Shown: positions 1 through 8,563, counted from the stretch's first letter. The stretch: 64,000 nucleotides of DNA from Rubripirellula tenax (GCF_007860125.1 NZ_SJPW01000001.1:1301900-1365899); one strand, 5' to 3'. Program-made: numbers and translations. The notes: generated by a model not told the origin, from the sequence alone.

Positions 1-512
1 AAGACTCCAGCGATTCGCCATTTTTTCGTTTCAACCAACCCGAGCAAGCTCGAGTCAGCATCACGAGAAATGACCTCGCAAATCTGAACTCAACAGAAGT
101 TTCATCACCAAATTGTCAAAGATCAATAAACCTTCGGGACTGGTTGATTCGGCTCCGTTAAGAACCGGCCAGGGGGCCGAAGGTTGGTGCCGTAGTATCC
201 GGCGTTTTGTTTTTTCGTCAACCGGCTGAAGCGTTTAAAAAGCAAGAAACTTTCGCGTCACTTCAGCTGACTTTCGCTAACGTTGATTCCCCGTTCCAAG
301 TCTTGGCGGCGGGCAACCGGTGTCAGCGAGGCGGAAAGATAGAGGGACATCTTCGGACTCGCAAGAGGCATTGAAGCAATTCTCGCGAATTTTCTAAGAA
401 GACGGTTTTGAAGGCCCATTCCATCGGTCCTGAAGCCTTACAGATCGGTCCGTCAATGGGATGACGCCACAATATTCTGGGCGTTTTGTTGACAAGTCTC
501 GAAGAGAATGTG
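1..512. other. No gene recognised
   Basis: I see no convincing coding region, RNA gene or tandem repeat in this leading stretch. It lies downstream of the leftward HDOD gene and may contain the 3' end or regulatory region of something outside the window. Confidence 0.5.
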
Positions 513-1376
513 CTACCGCAAATCGGAGACCGAATCGAGTGCCAACGACAATTGGGTCCACAGCACGGTCAACAATCCGGCGTCGATACCCAAGCGTCGA
601 AATACGCTTTCGGCCGGCGCAATGATCGCGTTTGACCCCGTCGATGCCCAACCGCTTCGGCTGCAAAGGTAGTTGGCAACCGCAACGCAGCCCACGGTGG
701 CGGCGTGTTCGGAATCGATGACTTGTTCAGGGATGTGGTGATAGCGAGCGGAATACTGAATCGCTTCGGGCATCCCCCACTGATCCAAGATCGCGGCGCC
801 GAGTTGGCTGTGGTCCCAACCGAGCAAGTCCTTTTCGACTTCGTGCGTCGGGGACAATTCATCGGTTTGGCTGACCACTTCGCGAAACGAATCGGGGTCG
901 AGTCGTTCGCTGGCGCAAAGTCCGATGTCATGCAGAGCGCCCGCGATGAAGACCAACCCGGGATCGCCGGCGTTGCACGTGCGGGCGATCAACATCGCCA
1001 CCGCGCCAACGGCGATGCTGTGACTCCACAGCCCTTCGCGACTGTAGATGTCAATTTGGGCATCGGGCAGAAACATGCGTCGGACCCAAGCCAACACAGC
1101 CAATCGGGCCAAATCGCAGCCGTCCATCACTTTGGCGGCTTCTTCGAGCGACGGGTAAGGACGCGATAGGTTGTACAGCGGCGTGTTGCACCATCGCAAA
1201 AGCCGCTCGGACAGTTCGGGCTCGCTGCTTAGCCAAAGCACCAAGGTCTCGTTGTCACGCCCGTCGAAATCGCCAGATGCGATCAACCGCCGCGCACCAT
1301 CGGGCAGTGCGAGCTGCCATTTGGCTTGGTCGATTCGCAATCCAAGGCGGGCGGAACTGGAGACGGGCTTCGACAT
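513..1376 (-). CDS. HDOD domain protein (HD-related output/signalling domain)
   Basis: This 287-residue protein is mostly a single HDOD domain, an HD-superfamily fold found in bacterial signalling proteins that usually has no demonstrated enzymatic activity. Visible HD-like elements are H119 (in LWSHS), the HD pair H149-D150 in GALHDIG, H189 in GWDHSQLG and the RYHH pair H213-H214. This is more histidines than many HDOD proteins keep, so residual metal binding is possible. There is no attached receiver, GGDEF or kinase domain and no signal peptide, so it should be cytosolic. It is divergent from the AAA+ gene across about 330 bp, which leaves room for two separate promoters. The domain call is confident; its role is unknown. 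Confidence 0.8.
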   Translation of the reverse strand: MSKPVSSSARLGLRIDQAKWQLALPDGARRLIASGDFDGRDNETLVLWLSSEPELSERLLRWCNTPLYNLSRPYPSLEEAAKVMDGCDLARLAVLAWVRRMFLPDAQIDIYSREGLWSHSIAVGAVAMLIARTCNAGDPGLVFIAGALHDIGLCASERLDPDSFREVVSQTDELSPTHEVEKDLLGWDHSQLGAAILDQWGMPEAIQYSARYHHIPEQVIDSEHAATVGCVAVANYLCSRSGWASTGSNAIIAPAESVFRRLGIDAGLLTVLWTQLSLALDSVSDLR

Positions 1377-1709
1377 AATTTAGCGGTTGCCGAGGATGAG
1401 AGGGCACTAACGGAACTGTTACACACCGTTGGCACCGCGGCAGCCTCGTCTTGCTTCGCTGACCCTCGCGGGGAGACAAAGCTTGCTGGATCGACCGAAT
1501 CTAACCCCCGTTACGGTTGTAGGGACTGCGTGGGGTGTTACGCCCCGTGGCTTGTCGTCCACCGAATTTGTGGAAACGACGCACCTGCCCGGTCGATGAA
1601 TCAAGAAGATTCTTGCAACGCGGGGCGGCGTACCGATCACTGAGTCAGCGATCGCATCGAAAAATGGAATCCGTTCACCCTATTCGATAGCTGGTTTTAC
1701 GAGGCCATC
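1377..1709. promoter_or_regulatory. Divergent intergenic region between HDOD and AAA+ genes
   Basis: This 333-bp gap must hold the promoters of both flanking genes. I could not fix a clear -35/-10 pair. A GAGG ribosome-binding site lies at 1701-1704, five bases before the AAA+ ATG. No repeat or small gene is evident. Confidence 0.4.
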
Positions 1710-3293
1710 ATGAGCAGCGACGTCGACAGCAAGCTCGATTCACTGATTTCTCGCATCCAATCGCTCAGCAACGGCGGCGGAAGTGGGGGCGATGCGGTGG
1801 CCAGGTCATCCGCCCCCGCCACAACGGCTGCTACAACCGCTGCCGCGACGGTTGGTCCATCGGCATCCCCGTCCGCCGGTCTGCCATCGCCTGCACCCGC
1901 CGGTTCCGGCACCGCGGTGGCCGCGGCAAATCGCCCGAAGGTGGAAACATTGGGGAAGGACGGCGACGACGCATCCGAATCACGGCCGGTTGCCCGCGTC
2001 GCGTCGCCGATGGGTTTCAAACCGTCCCGCGACGAACCGTGGCGTCCGGCCGAACCGGCTGACCTGGCGAGCGCCGGCGTCAACGAAACACTGCTGGAAG
2101 CAATCATCTATCGCTTCATCCGTAACATCGGGGAAGCTTCCGGTCGCCGCATCTCGGACCAAGTCAAGCTGCCATTCGGCATGATCGAACCGATGCTGAC
2201 GCGATTGAAGATGGAGCAAAACGTCGCTTACAAGAGTGCGACGACGACGAACGACTATGTCTATATGTTGACCGAGAATGGCCGAAACATCGCCCGCGGT
2301 CACATGCAGGACTGCACCTACTATGGTGCTTGCCCGGTGCCGCTGCGTGATTACATCGCCAGCGTGAAAAAGCAAACGATCGAGGGCCAGTATCCTAAGA
2401 AAAAGGATCTGATGACGGCGTTCAAGGATCTGCTGATCAATCCGGCAATGCTGAACAAACTTGGCCCGGCGGTCGCCAGCGGTCGCGGAATGTTTCTGTT
2501 CGGGTTTCCCGGCAACGGCAAAACGTCGATCGCCGAACGGGTCACGGGCGCCTTCGGAAAGTACGTTTGGATCCCACGTGCGATCGACATCGACGGTGAC
2601 GTGCTGCGAGTTTTCGACCCCATGTGTCACGAATTGGCAATGCCAGAGTTGAGCACGGGATTGTTGGACGTGGGCGGGTTCGACAAGCGATGGGTGCGCA
2701 TTCATCGACCCACCATCATCGCCGGTGGCGAGTTGACGATGGACATGCTGGAAGTGCAAAGCAACAGCGAAAGCAACATCAGCGAGTCGCCGCTGCAACT
2801 GAAAAGCAACTGTGGAACGCTGGTCATTGACGACTTCGGACGACAACGAATGCGCGTCGACGAACTGCTCAATCGCTGGATCGTACCGCTAGAAAAACGT
2901 TATGATTTTTTGAACATGGCCAGCGGAAAAAAGATCCAGGTCCCGTTTGATCAATTGGTTGTTTTCAGCACCAACCTAGAACCCAAAGACTTGGTTGACG
3001 ACGCGTTTTTGCGCCGAATCCCTTACAAAATCGAAGCCGAAAACCCTCCGGAAAGCGACTTTCGCAAGCTGTTCGAAATCATGTGCAAGGTCGTCAAGAT
3101 CCCGCACGACCAAGACTCGATCGACTACTTGATCGAGAAACATTACAAGGCGGTGGATCGCCCGATGCGGATGTGCCAACCGCGTGACTTGCTGCTGCAA
3201 GTCAAGAATTTCTGCCTCTACAACGACCTACCCATCGAACTCAAGCGTGAGTACATGGACTTTGCCTGCGAAAACTACTTCTCGGTCATGTAG
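1710..3293 (+). CDS. AAA+ ATPase with N-terminal low-complexity and winged-helix regions
   Basis: A 527-residue ATPase. Residues 1-115 begin with a short helical stretch (SKLDSLISRIQSL) and then an Ala/Pro/Ser/Gly-rich linker. Residues about 125-200 read as a winged helix (RRISDQVKLP, then a recognition-helix/wing pattern ending YMLTENGRNIA). The ATPase core carries Walker A GFPGNGKT at 265-272, Walker B LVIDDFGRQ at about 371-379, a sensor-1 Asn in FSTNLEP (about 419-425) and likely arginine fingers in FLRRIPYK (433-440). The GAGG ribosome-binding site supports the 1710 start. Winged helix plus AAA+ suggests a regulator or remodeller of a protein or nucleic-acid complex, but I do not recognise a characterised homologue. 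The thioredoxin-like ORF lies 44 bp downstream on the same strand. Confidence 0.8.
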   Translation: MSSDVDSKLDSLISRIQSLSNGGGSGGDAVARSSAPATTAATTAAATVGPSASPSAGLPSPAPAGSGTAVAAANRPKVETLGKDGDDASESRPVARVASPMGFKPSRDEPWRPAEPADLASAGVNETLLEAIIYRFIRNIGEASGRRISDQVKLPFGMIEPMLTRLKMEQNVAYKSATTTNDYVYMLTENGRNIARGHMQDCTYYGACPVPLRDYIASVKKQTIEGQYPKKKDLMTAFKDLLINPAMLNKLGPAVASGRGMFLFGFPGNGKTSIAERVTGAFGKYVWIPRAIDIDGDVLRVFDPMCHELAMPELSTGLLDVGGFDKRWVRIHRPTIIAGGELTMDMLEVQSNSESNISESPLQLKSNCGTLVIDDFGRQRMRVDELLNRWIVPLEKRYDFLNMASGKKIQVPFDQLVVFSTNLEPKDLVDDAFLRRIPYKIEAENPPESDFRKLFEIMCKVVKIPHDQDSIDYLIEKHYKAVDRPMRMCQPRDLLLQVKNFCLYNDLPIELKREYMDFACENYFSVM

Positions 3294-3307
3294 GGGGAAG
3301 GGGAATA

Positions 3308-3337
3308 GGTGACAGGCGTCAGGAAACAGGTTACAGG
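3308..3337 (+). repeat. Degenerate heptamer repeats (GGTRRCA-like), about four units
   Basis: Four consecutive 7-mers, GGTGACA, GGCGTCA, GGAAACA and GGTTACA, then GG, lead directly into the thioredoxin-like reading frame. They match the reverse complement of the large heptamer array at 3752-3849, so this is a degenerate copy in the opposite orientation. Confidence 0.6.
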
Positions 3338-3577
3338 TTGCTGGTAAAGCTCGGTTCAACTTCGTGCGGGCCGTGTAACCGTTTGGACACGGAGTTGGCA
3401 CCCTTGCAATCCTCGGGCGTGAAGGACTTAGAAATTCGCTGTTTGAGCGTGAGTGCCAACAAGGACATGGCCGAAAAACATCAAGTCAACGGTATCCCAC
3501 GCATGATTCTATTTCGCAACGGCGAAAAGCTCAGTGACGTTGTAGGCTTTCAAAGCCAGGACCAAATCCTGCGTTGA
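3338..3577 (+). CDS. Minimal thioredoxin-like protein (possibly truncated)
   Basis: The 79-codon frame encodes a recognisable thioredoxin core: strand LVKLGS, active site CGPC (residues 10-13), a helix, and the cis-proline region GIPRMILFRNGE followed by the last strand. Thioredoxins are usually about 105 residues. This one lacks the first strand and helix and ends right after the final strand. The only usable start is a TTG at 3338, next to degenerate heptamer repeats. The frame stays open upstream into the AAA+ gene, so the true start is uncertain. It may be a functional mini-thioredoxin or a gene whose 5' end was replaced by repeat DNA. A redox role is inferred only from CGPC. Confidence 0.55.
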   Translation: MLVKLGSTSCGPCNRLDTELAPLQSSGVKDLEIRCLSVSANKDMAEKHQVNGIPRMILFRNGEKLSDVVGFQSQDQILR

Positions 3578-3724
3578 GTCTCGGCCCACGGGGCCGCTGG
3601 CAAAGATGCCGGCGACGTTCATTCGAACCCTTTTGCTACGTAGAACGCTCGGGGGCGAAAGAGAAGACCGCCCCAGCCTATCGAACGACGTGCGATCGCG
3701 AATGACGGAGCAGACGAGGTGGCA

Positions 3725-3738
3725 GGCAACAGGAGATA
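3725..3738 (+). repeat. Two heptamer units in inverted orientation to the main array
   Basis: GGCAACA and GGAGATA resemble the GGTRRCA heptamer and read opposite to the array that begins 13 bases later, so the two form a weak inverted pair. Confidence 0.4.
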
Positions 3739-3751
3739 CTTGCGCGGCATC

Positions 3752-3849
3752 CCTGCTACCTGCTACCTGCTACCTGCTACCTGCTACCTGCTACCTGTTA
3801 CCTGTTACCTGTTACCTGTTACCTGTTACCTGTTACCTGTTACCTGTTA
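3752..3849 (-). repeat. Heptanucleotide tandem array, 14 units
   Basis: Six exact CCTGCTA units (3752-3793) are followed by eight exact CCTGTTA units (3794-3849) and a degenerate remnant CCTACTC. On the minus strand the unit is TAACAGG/TAGCAGG. The single C/T change splits the array into two homogeneous blocks, which suggests two rounds of expansion by slippage. It lies between the stop codons of the convergent thioredoxin-like and acidic-protein genes. Apparent reading frames through it are artefacts of the 7-bp period. Confidence 0.95.
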
Positions 3850-3869
3850 CCTACTCTCGTTACCTACAC

Positions 3870-4997
3870 TCACGGGGCGCGCATCAGAACGCCGACGGCC
3901 TCGAGGTATTTGGCCACGACTTCGATATCGACCTTTTCCCATTTGTTGGATTTGTGACGAAGGATCGCCAACTTCATCATCTCGATCGCGTCGGCTAGGT
4001 CATCGGGCAATTCCGGTAAGCCCGCGAACGGTTGCACCAACGAGGGTGCCGCTTCGGCATTCTCAGGCGGTACACCGAGTCCGCCCGGGTTGGGCAATTC
4101 GGTACCGCCGGCCAAGGATTGCAGTTCTTCTTCGTCACCGAAGTCAGCGTCCTCGTAAGTCTTGCCCATCGCCGTGCCCGGTTCATCGCCGTACTCGCGA
4201 GTGCCACCGGCACCCTGAGCCGGCTCGACGACGTCTTCGTCGGTGTCAACCGAAACGATCTGGCTGGCCGTCGGACGCTGGGAGTCGACGGCGCCGTGAG
4301 CCTGCCATCGCTGTTCACGCATACCGGCGACACTCCACCCGGACTGCACCGCGCCTTCTAACCAAAGAGGCGCGTCTTCCCACTCAAGGGCAGCCAGAAA
4401 GTGACTCCAGTACAGCCCCGCGTACGTCGTGAACGTTGACCCGAAGTGATCGTACACGCGGCGCAATCGTCCGACGTGTGGCGCCGTAACACCGCCGACT
4501 CGGCGAGCCCACGCTTCGTCGCTGTATTGGTCCGATCCGACACCCGAAGCAATCAACGCGCCTCGCCAATCACTGATGATCCGGCCTTTCTCCCAATTCG
4601 TCGTGCTGATCAGTTCGTTCCAGCGACCGACGAACGGCGTCGCCAGTTGGGCAAGTTGTTCTTCGGCGTCGTCGTCCGCGACGCTCTCGACGGAACCCTC
4701 TTCGGCTTCGCCAACTTCCGAGGTGACAGCTTCGGCGGCGACGGCTTCCACTTCGGTGGCTTCAACTGCAACGGACTCTTGCACTTCGTCGTCGACATCC
4801 TCGTATGCATCGTCGTCGGTTTCAAAGGCGTTGCGTGCCTTCTGTACTTCTGGATCGATAGCGGACTTATCCGCCCTATCGATTTCAGGGCTTTCGCCCT
4901 CATCGCTGATTGCGGCCTCGGCATCAACCGAGGTAACGCTGTCTTGGCTGGCTTCGTCAAACGGGGCTTCGTAGGAATCGTCGGCGGTCATGTGCAT
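3870..4997 (-). CDS. Acidic protein of unknown function
   Basis: I do not recognise a family for this 375-residue protein. Residues 1 to about 115 are extremely rich in Asp, Glu, Ala, Val and Ser and look disordered. Residues about 118-230 form a Trp-rich helical domain (FVGRWNELISTTNWEKGR, a WARRVGGVTAPHVGRLRRVY segment, and LEWEDAPLWLEGAVQSGWSV). The Arg-rich segment could be a helix-turn-helix, but that is only an impression. A second acidic linker leads to a C-terminal helix pair (AIEMMKLAILRHKSNKWEKV). There is no signal peptide. Its stop codon lies about 20 bp from the heptamer array. A structural or DNA-associated role is conceivable but unsupported. Confidence 0.65.
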   Translation of the reverse strand: MHMTADDSYEAPFDEASQDSVTSVDAEAAISDEGESPEIDRADKSAIDPEVQKARNAFETDDDAYEDVDDEVQESVAVEATEVEAVAAEAVTSEVGEAEEGSVESVADDDAEEQLAQLATPFVGRWNELISTTNWEKGRIISDWRGALIASGVGSDQYSDEAWARRVGGVTAPHVGRLRRVYDHFGSTFTTYAGLYWSHFLAALEWEDAPLWLEGAVQSGWSVAGMREQRWQAHGAVDSQRPTASQIVSVDTDEDVVEPAQGAGGTREYGDEPGTAMGKTYEDADFGDEEELQSLAGGTELPNPGGLGVPPENAEAAPSLVQPFAGLPELPDDLADAIEMMKLAILRHKSNKWEKVDIEVVAKYLEAVGVLMRAP

Positions 4998-5211
4998 CCA
5001 TCGCGGAGAAAAAGAATCTGCAAACGAGAGTCACACTACGCTACCGACTGGCCCACCGATTCGTGAAGTCTTGATGCGTCCAGATCGACAATCCATGGCG
5101 AATTCCAGGCCGATCAAGCCGCGTGCGGAAAATATGACGTGTGGAAAAGATGTCGGGTCAGCGACTTTCGCCATTCCGCAACCCGTTCACCACGCCAAGC
5201 GGTGAAAACGC

Positions 5212-6117
5212 CTACTCGACCATGCCCTTCACCGCCGCCGAGATCTTGGCAACCTGATCCGCCGACAAATCGCTTAGCATCGGCAGCAGCGGCCCCGTCT
5301 TGGCGATCCCCGCCGCTTCCACGGCATGGTGCAGCACGCGGATCGGGTTGATGCCGTTTCGCAAATCTTCCAGCGGCAAGAACCACTTGCGAATCGACTC
5401 GGCGGTATCCAAATCGCCCGCGTGGATCGCATGCATCATCTCCATCGACTTCGCCGGCGCGACACAAACACATCCGCTGGTGAACCCGTGCATGCCCATG
5501 TGGTGAACATGCTCGATCGCCGGTTGCTCGCCGATGCCCGAGACCATGCGTTCTTTCGGAAACACGTCCATGACTTCCTTGGCGTACGGATCGTCCATCG
5601 GATCCTCCAACACCACCGCATACTTGATCCACGAAATCACTCCGTCGGCTTCTAGCGACTTGATGATCGACGGATCAAGCCAACGATCAAACTTCAAGTA
5701 CAACACGATCGGCTTGCCAAGCTTTTCGGCAATGTGACGAATGCCCGACGCGATACCGGCTTGGTCGACGATGTCTCGCGACGGCAACAACATCACCGTC
5801 GGAAAATCAAAGTCATTCAGCACGTCGACTTGGTCCATCGACAATCCGTACGCTGGCCCAACCGAAGGCACCACGACCGTGTCATCACCAGCCGCATCAG
5901 CCAACATCGACAAAAGCGCCGCGTACTCGGAAAGCCGTGCGTGATAGAAGACTGCGTTGCCGCCGTACAGCAAGCTACGAACGCCACCGGCTTCGATGTG
6001 ACGGATGATCTTTGCGTTCTCGGCAGCATCAATCTTCAAATTCGCGTCCCTCGCAAGCGGAGGAACGGCGATCACGGACTCGCGAAGTTGGGCAGCGGAA
6101 AAGGGTTGTGTGTTCAT
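5212..6117 (-). CDS. DapA/N-acetylneuraminate lyase superfamily protein, probably a 2-keto-3-deoxy sugar-acid aldolase or dehydratase
   Basis: At 301 residues this is the normal length for a class I aldolase of the dihydrodipicolinate synthase family. The TIM-barrel Schiff-base lysine is K165 (ISWIKYAV) and the partner tyrosine is Y140 (IVLYLKF). The GTTGE-type pyruvate loop of true DapA is replaced by LLYGGNAVF, arguing against lysine biosynthesis. It starts 35 bp downstream of an IlvD/Edd-family sugar-acid dehydratase on the same strand, an arrangement known from non-phosphorylative pentose and hexose oxidation, where the second enzyme cleaves or dehydrates the 2-keto-3-deoxy acid. The exact substrate cannot be read from the sequence. 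Confidence 0.85.
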   Translation of the reverse strand: MNTQPFSAAQLRESVIAVPPLARDANLKIDAAENAKIIRHIEAGGVRSLLYGGNAVFYHARLSEYAALLSMLADAAGDDTVVVPSVGPAYGLSMDQVDVLNDFDFPTVMLLPSRDIVDQAGIASGIRHIAEKLGKPIVLYLKFDRWLDPSIIKSLEADGVISWIKYAVVLEDPMDDPYAKEVMDVFPKERMVSGIGEQPAIEHVHHMGMHGFTSGCVCVAPAKSMEMMHAIHAGDLDTAESIRKWFLPLEDLRNGINPIRVLHHAVEAAGIAKTGPLLPMLSDLSADQVAKISAAVKGMVE

Positions 6118-6152
6118 GTTTTCAGTTCAGAAGGGAATGGTTTGTTGGCAGT

Positions 6153-7886
6153 TTAGTGAATGCTCGGTTCCGCGCCGGGGCTGCGTCCGACAAGGAAGTC
6201 AAAGTCACATCCCTTGTCGGCCTGCGTCACGTGCTTGGCGTACAAGTGGCTGTAACCCCGCTCGGGCAACGGAATCGACGTCGGCATGGTCTCGCGCCGC
6301 AATTCGATCTCGGCATCCGATACGTGCCAGTGAATCGTTCGCTCGGGAATGTTGATCTCGATCTCGTCGCCCGTCTTCACCAGCGCCAGCGGACCACCCG
6401 CCGCACTTTCGGGCGCAATGTGAAGCACGCACGTGCCGTAACTGGTGCCGCTCATCCGCGCGTCGCTCATCCGGACCATGTCGCGCACGCCTTTGGCCAA
6501 CAATTTTTGCGGAATCGGCAACATGCCCCATTCCGGAAAACCCGGCGCGCCCAACGGACCGGCGCTGCGAAGAATCAACACGCTGTTTTCGTCAACATCC
6601 AAATCGGGATCGTTGATGCTGGCCTTCATCGCCGGATAGTTGTCGAACACGACCGCGCGACCGCGGTGTTGTTTCAGTTTCGGATCGGCGGCCAAACTCT
6701 TGATGACGCATCCGCTGGGAGCCAAATTGCCTTTGAGCAAGCACGTGCCACCGGCCGACGAAACCGGATTCGATCGTGGCCGAATGACTTCGTCGTTGAT
6801 CACTTCGGCGCCCGCGATCTGCTGGCCCAACGTGACTCCGTTGACCGTTTGACAGTCCGTGTTGATCAAATCCGTCATGCGCAACAGCATCGCGGGCAAC
6901 CCGCCCGCGTCTTGAAAATCTTCCATCAAAAATCGGCCGCTCGGACGAATATCGGCCAACACCGGCGTGATCCGCGACAGTTCGTCGAAACGATCCAGCG
7001 ACAAGTCGATCCCAAGCCGTCCGGCGATCGCGATCAAGTGAACGATCGCATTGGTGCTGCCCCCGATCGCAAGTGAAGTCATCAATCCATTGTCGATCGA
7101 CTTCGCCGTCATGAACGTCGATGGTTTCAAGTTCTCCCAAGCCATCTCAACCGCTCGGCGGCCCGTTCGTGTTGCCAAACGGCAATGTTCCGCCATGACC
7201 GCCGGGATCGTTGCCGCGCCCGGTAAACTGAACCCCATCGCTTCGGTCACGCACGCCATCGTCGACGCGGTCCCCATCGTCATGCACGTGCCGGCCGACC
7301 GGGCGATGCAGTTTTCGATGCCTTTCCAGTCGCTGTCGCAGAGGTTGCCCGCGACACGTTCGTCCCAGTACTTCCAGGCGTCCGATCCGCTGCCCAGGGT
7401 CACGTCCTTCCACAACCCCTTCAACATCGGGCCAGCCGGGAAAAAGATCGATGGAATGTCGGCGCTGATCGCGCCCATCAACATCGCGGGCACCGTCTTG
7501 TCACATCCGCCCATCAACACCGCCGCATCGACGGGATGACAACGCAGAACTTCCTCGACCTCCATCGCCAACAGATTCCGATACAGCATCGTCGTCGGCT
7601 TCATCATCATCTCGCCAAGCGACATGACAGGAATCTCGACGGGAAAACCACCGGATTGAAGAATCCCACGCCGCACTTCATCGGCCCGGTTGCGGAAGTG
7701 CGAGTGACACGTGTTCATCTCGCTCCACGTATTCAAAATCGCGACCACCGGTCGATCAGTAAAGTCGATGTCGTCGAATCCCATCCCCTTCATCCGCGAT
7801 CGATGCCCGAACGAACGAACGTCGTCCGGCGCCAACCAGCGATGAGAACGTAACTTGGTCGGGTCGCGATCGGGTGAGTTCGTCAT
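6153..7886 (-). CDS. IlvD/Edd family dehydratase, probably an aldonic-acid dehydratase
   Basis: A 577-residue iron-sulfur dehydratase. Likely [2Fe-2S] ligands are C60 (NTWSEMNTCH), C128 (MGGCDKTVPA) and C201 (AGTCMTMGTAS); K130, next to C128, is the usual carbamylated metal-binding lysine. The N-terminal RSHRWLAPDDVRSFGHRSRMKGMG segment (shown here only as a landmark) and NTWSEMN resemble sugar-acid (arabinonate/xylonate-type) dehydratases rather than biosynthetic dihydroxy-acid dehydratase. The enzyme would remove water from an aldonate to give the 2-keto-3-deoxy acid, which the downstream DapA-like protein could process. The upstream region holds the ~117-bp palindrome array, so any leader transcript could include those hairpins. 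Confidence 0.9.
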   Translation of the reverse strand: MTNSPDRDPTKLRSHRWLAPDDVRSFGHRSRMKGMGFDDIDFTDRPVVAILNTWSEMNTCHSHFRNRADEVRRGILQSGGFPVEIPVMSLGEMMMKPTTMLYRNLLAMEVEEVLRCHPVDAAVLMGGCDKTVPAMLMGAISADIPSIFFPAGPMLKGLWKDVTLGSGSDAWKYWDERVAGNLCDSDWKGIENCIARSAGTCMTMGTASTMACVTEAMGFSLPGAATIPAVMAEHCRLATRTGRRAVEMAWENLKPSTFMTAKSIDNGLMTSLAIGGSTNAIVHLIAIAGRLGIDLSLDRFDELSRITPVLADIRPSGRFLMEDFQDAGGLPAMLLRMTDLINTDCQTVNGVTLGQQIAGAEVINDEVIRPRSNPVSSAGGTCLLKGNLAPSGCVIKSLAADPKLKQHRGRAVVFDNYPAMKASINDPDLDVDENSVLILRSAGPLGAPGFPEWGMLPIPQKLLAKGVRDMVRMSDARMSGTSYGTCVLHIAPESAAGGPLALVKTGDEIEINIPERTIHWHVSDAEIELRRETMPTSIPLPERGYSHLYAKHVTQADKGCDFDFLVGRSPGAEPSIH

Positions 7887-8006
7887 GGGAACGGCAATCG
7901 AGGAGTCAGGGCGGGTTTTGCGAGGGCAAGTTTAACGGCCTCCCGTCACAGCCGCGATTGCCCATGTAGCTCCATCTCTGCTTCCATCCAAAGTGAGTCA
8001 CCCTAA

Positions 8007-8470
8007 GTGGACCCGCGACTCCGTTCGCGGGACATAAGCTGCAAAGCAGCTTATGAAACGAGGGGTACACCCAGCGAACGGAGTCACAGAGCCACAATGG
8101 GTGATCCCAAAACGGGCCACCCGATGTGGACCCGCGACTCCGCTCGCGGGACGTAAGCTGCAAAGCAGCCGACGAACTCGGGGTACACCCAGCGAACGGA
8201 GTCACAGGGCCACGAAGGGTGATCCAAAACGGGCAACCCTACGTGGACCCGCGACTCCGCTCGCGGGACGTAAGCTGCAAAGCAGCCGACGAACTCGGGG
8301 TACACCCAGCGAGCGGAGTCGCAGGGCCACGAAGGGTGATCCAAAACGGGCAACCCTACGTGGACCCGCGACTCCGCTCGCGGGACGTAAGCTGCAAAGC
8401 AGCCGACGAACTCGGGGTACACCCTGCGAGCGGAGTCACAGCGCCACGAAGGGTGATCCGAAACGGGCAA
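8007..8470 (+). repeat. Array of four ~117-bp nested palindromic repeats (family A)
   Basis: Units begin at 8007, 8126, 8243 and 8360 (spacing 119, 117, 117), each opening with GTGGACCCGCGACTCC. Each unit has an outer inverted repeat (GTGGACCC...GACTCCG...TCGC against GCGA.CGGAGTC...GGGCCAC) around an inner hairpin with an AAA loop. In the first unit the inner hairpin is a perfect 10-bp stem (8033-8042 with 8046-8055); in the other three it is shortened to GCTGC-AAA-GCAGC. Units 2-4 are nearly identical and unit 1 is diverged. A fifth, inverted copy lies at about 62560-62680. The array sits between divergent genes and creates spurious reading frames on both strands. Confidence 0.95.
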
Positions 8471-8563
8471 ACTCCCGCGAAAAACACTTGACCCCACTTT
8501 GCAATCAACCTAAAACAGACGTAGCGTCTTTTCTGTGTCAATGCTTCTCTCGGGGGCCGTCCG

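Noticed and set aside
3606-4432. Long rightward reading frames through the heptamer array, encoding periodic peptides
   Set aside because: They arise from a 7-bp repeat that stays open in several frames, and they run antisense to the acidic-protein gene.
6012-7076. 354-codon plus-strand frame
   Set aside because: It overlaps the dehydratase gene in antisense; no domain and no ribosome-binding site.
8007-8470. CRISPR array
   Set aside because: Unit length is ~117 bp, the spacers are not distinct, and there are no cas genes.
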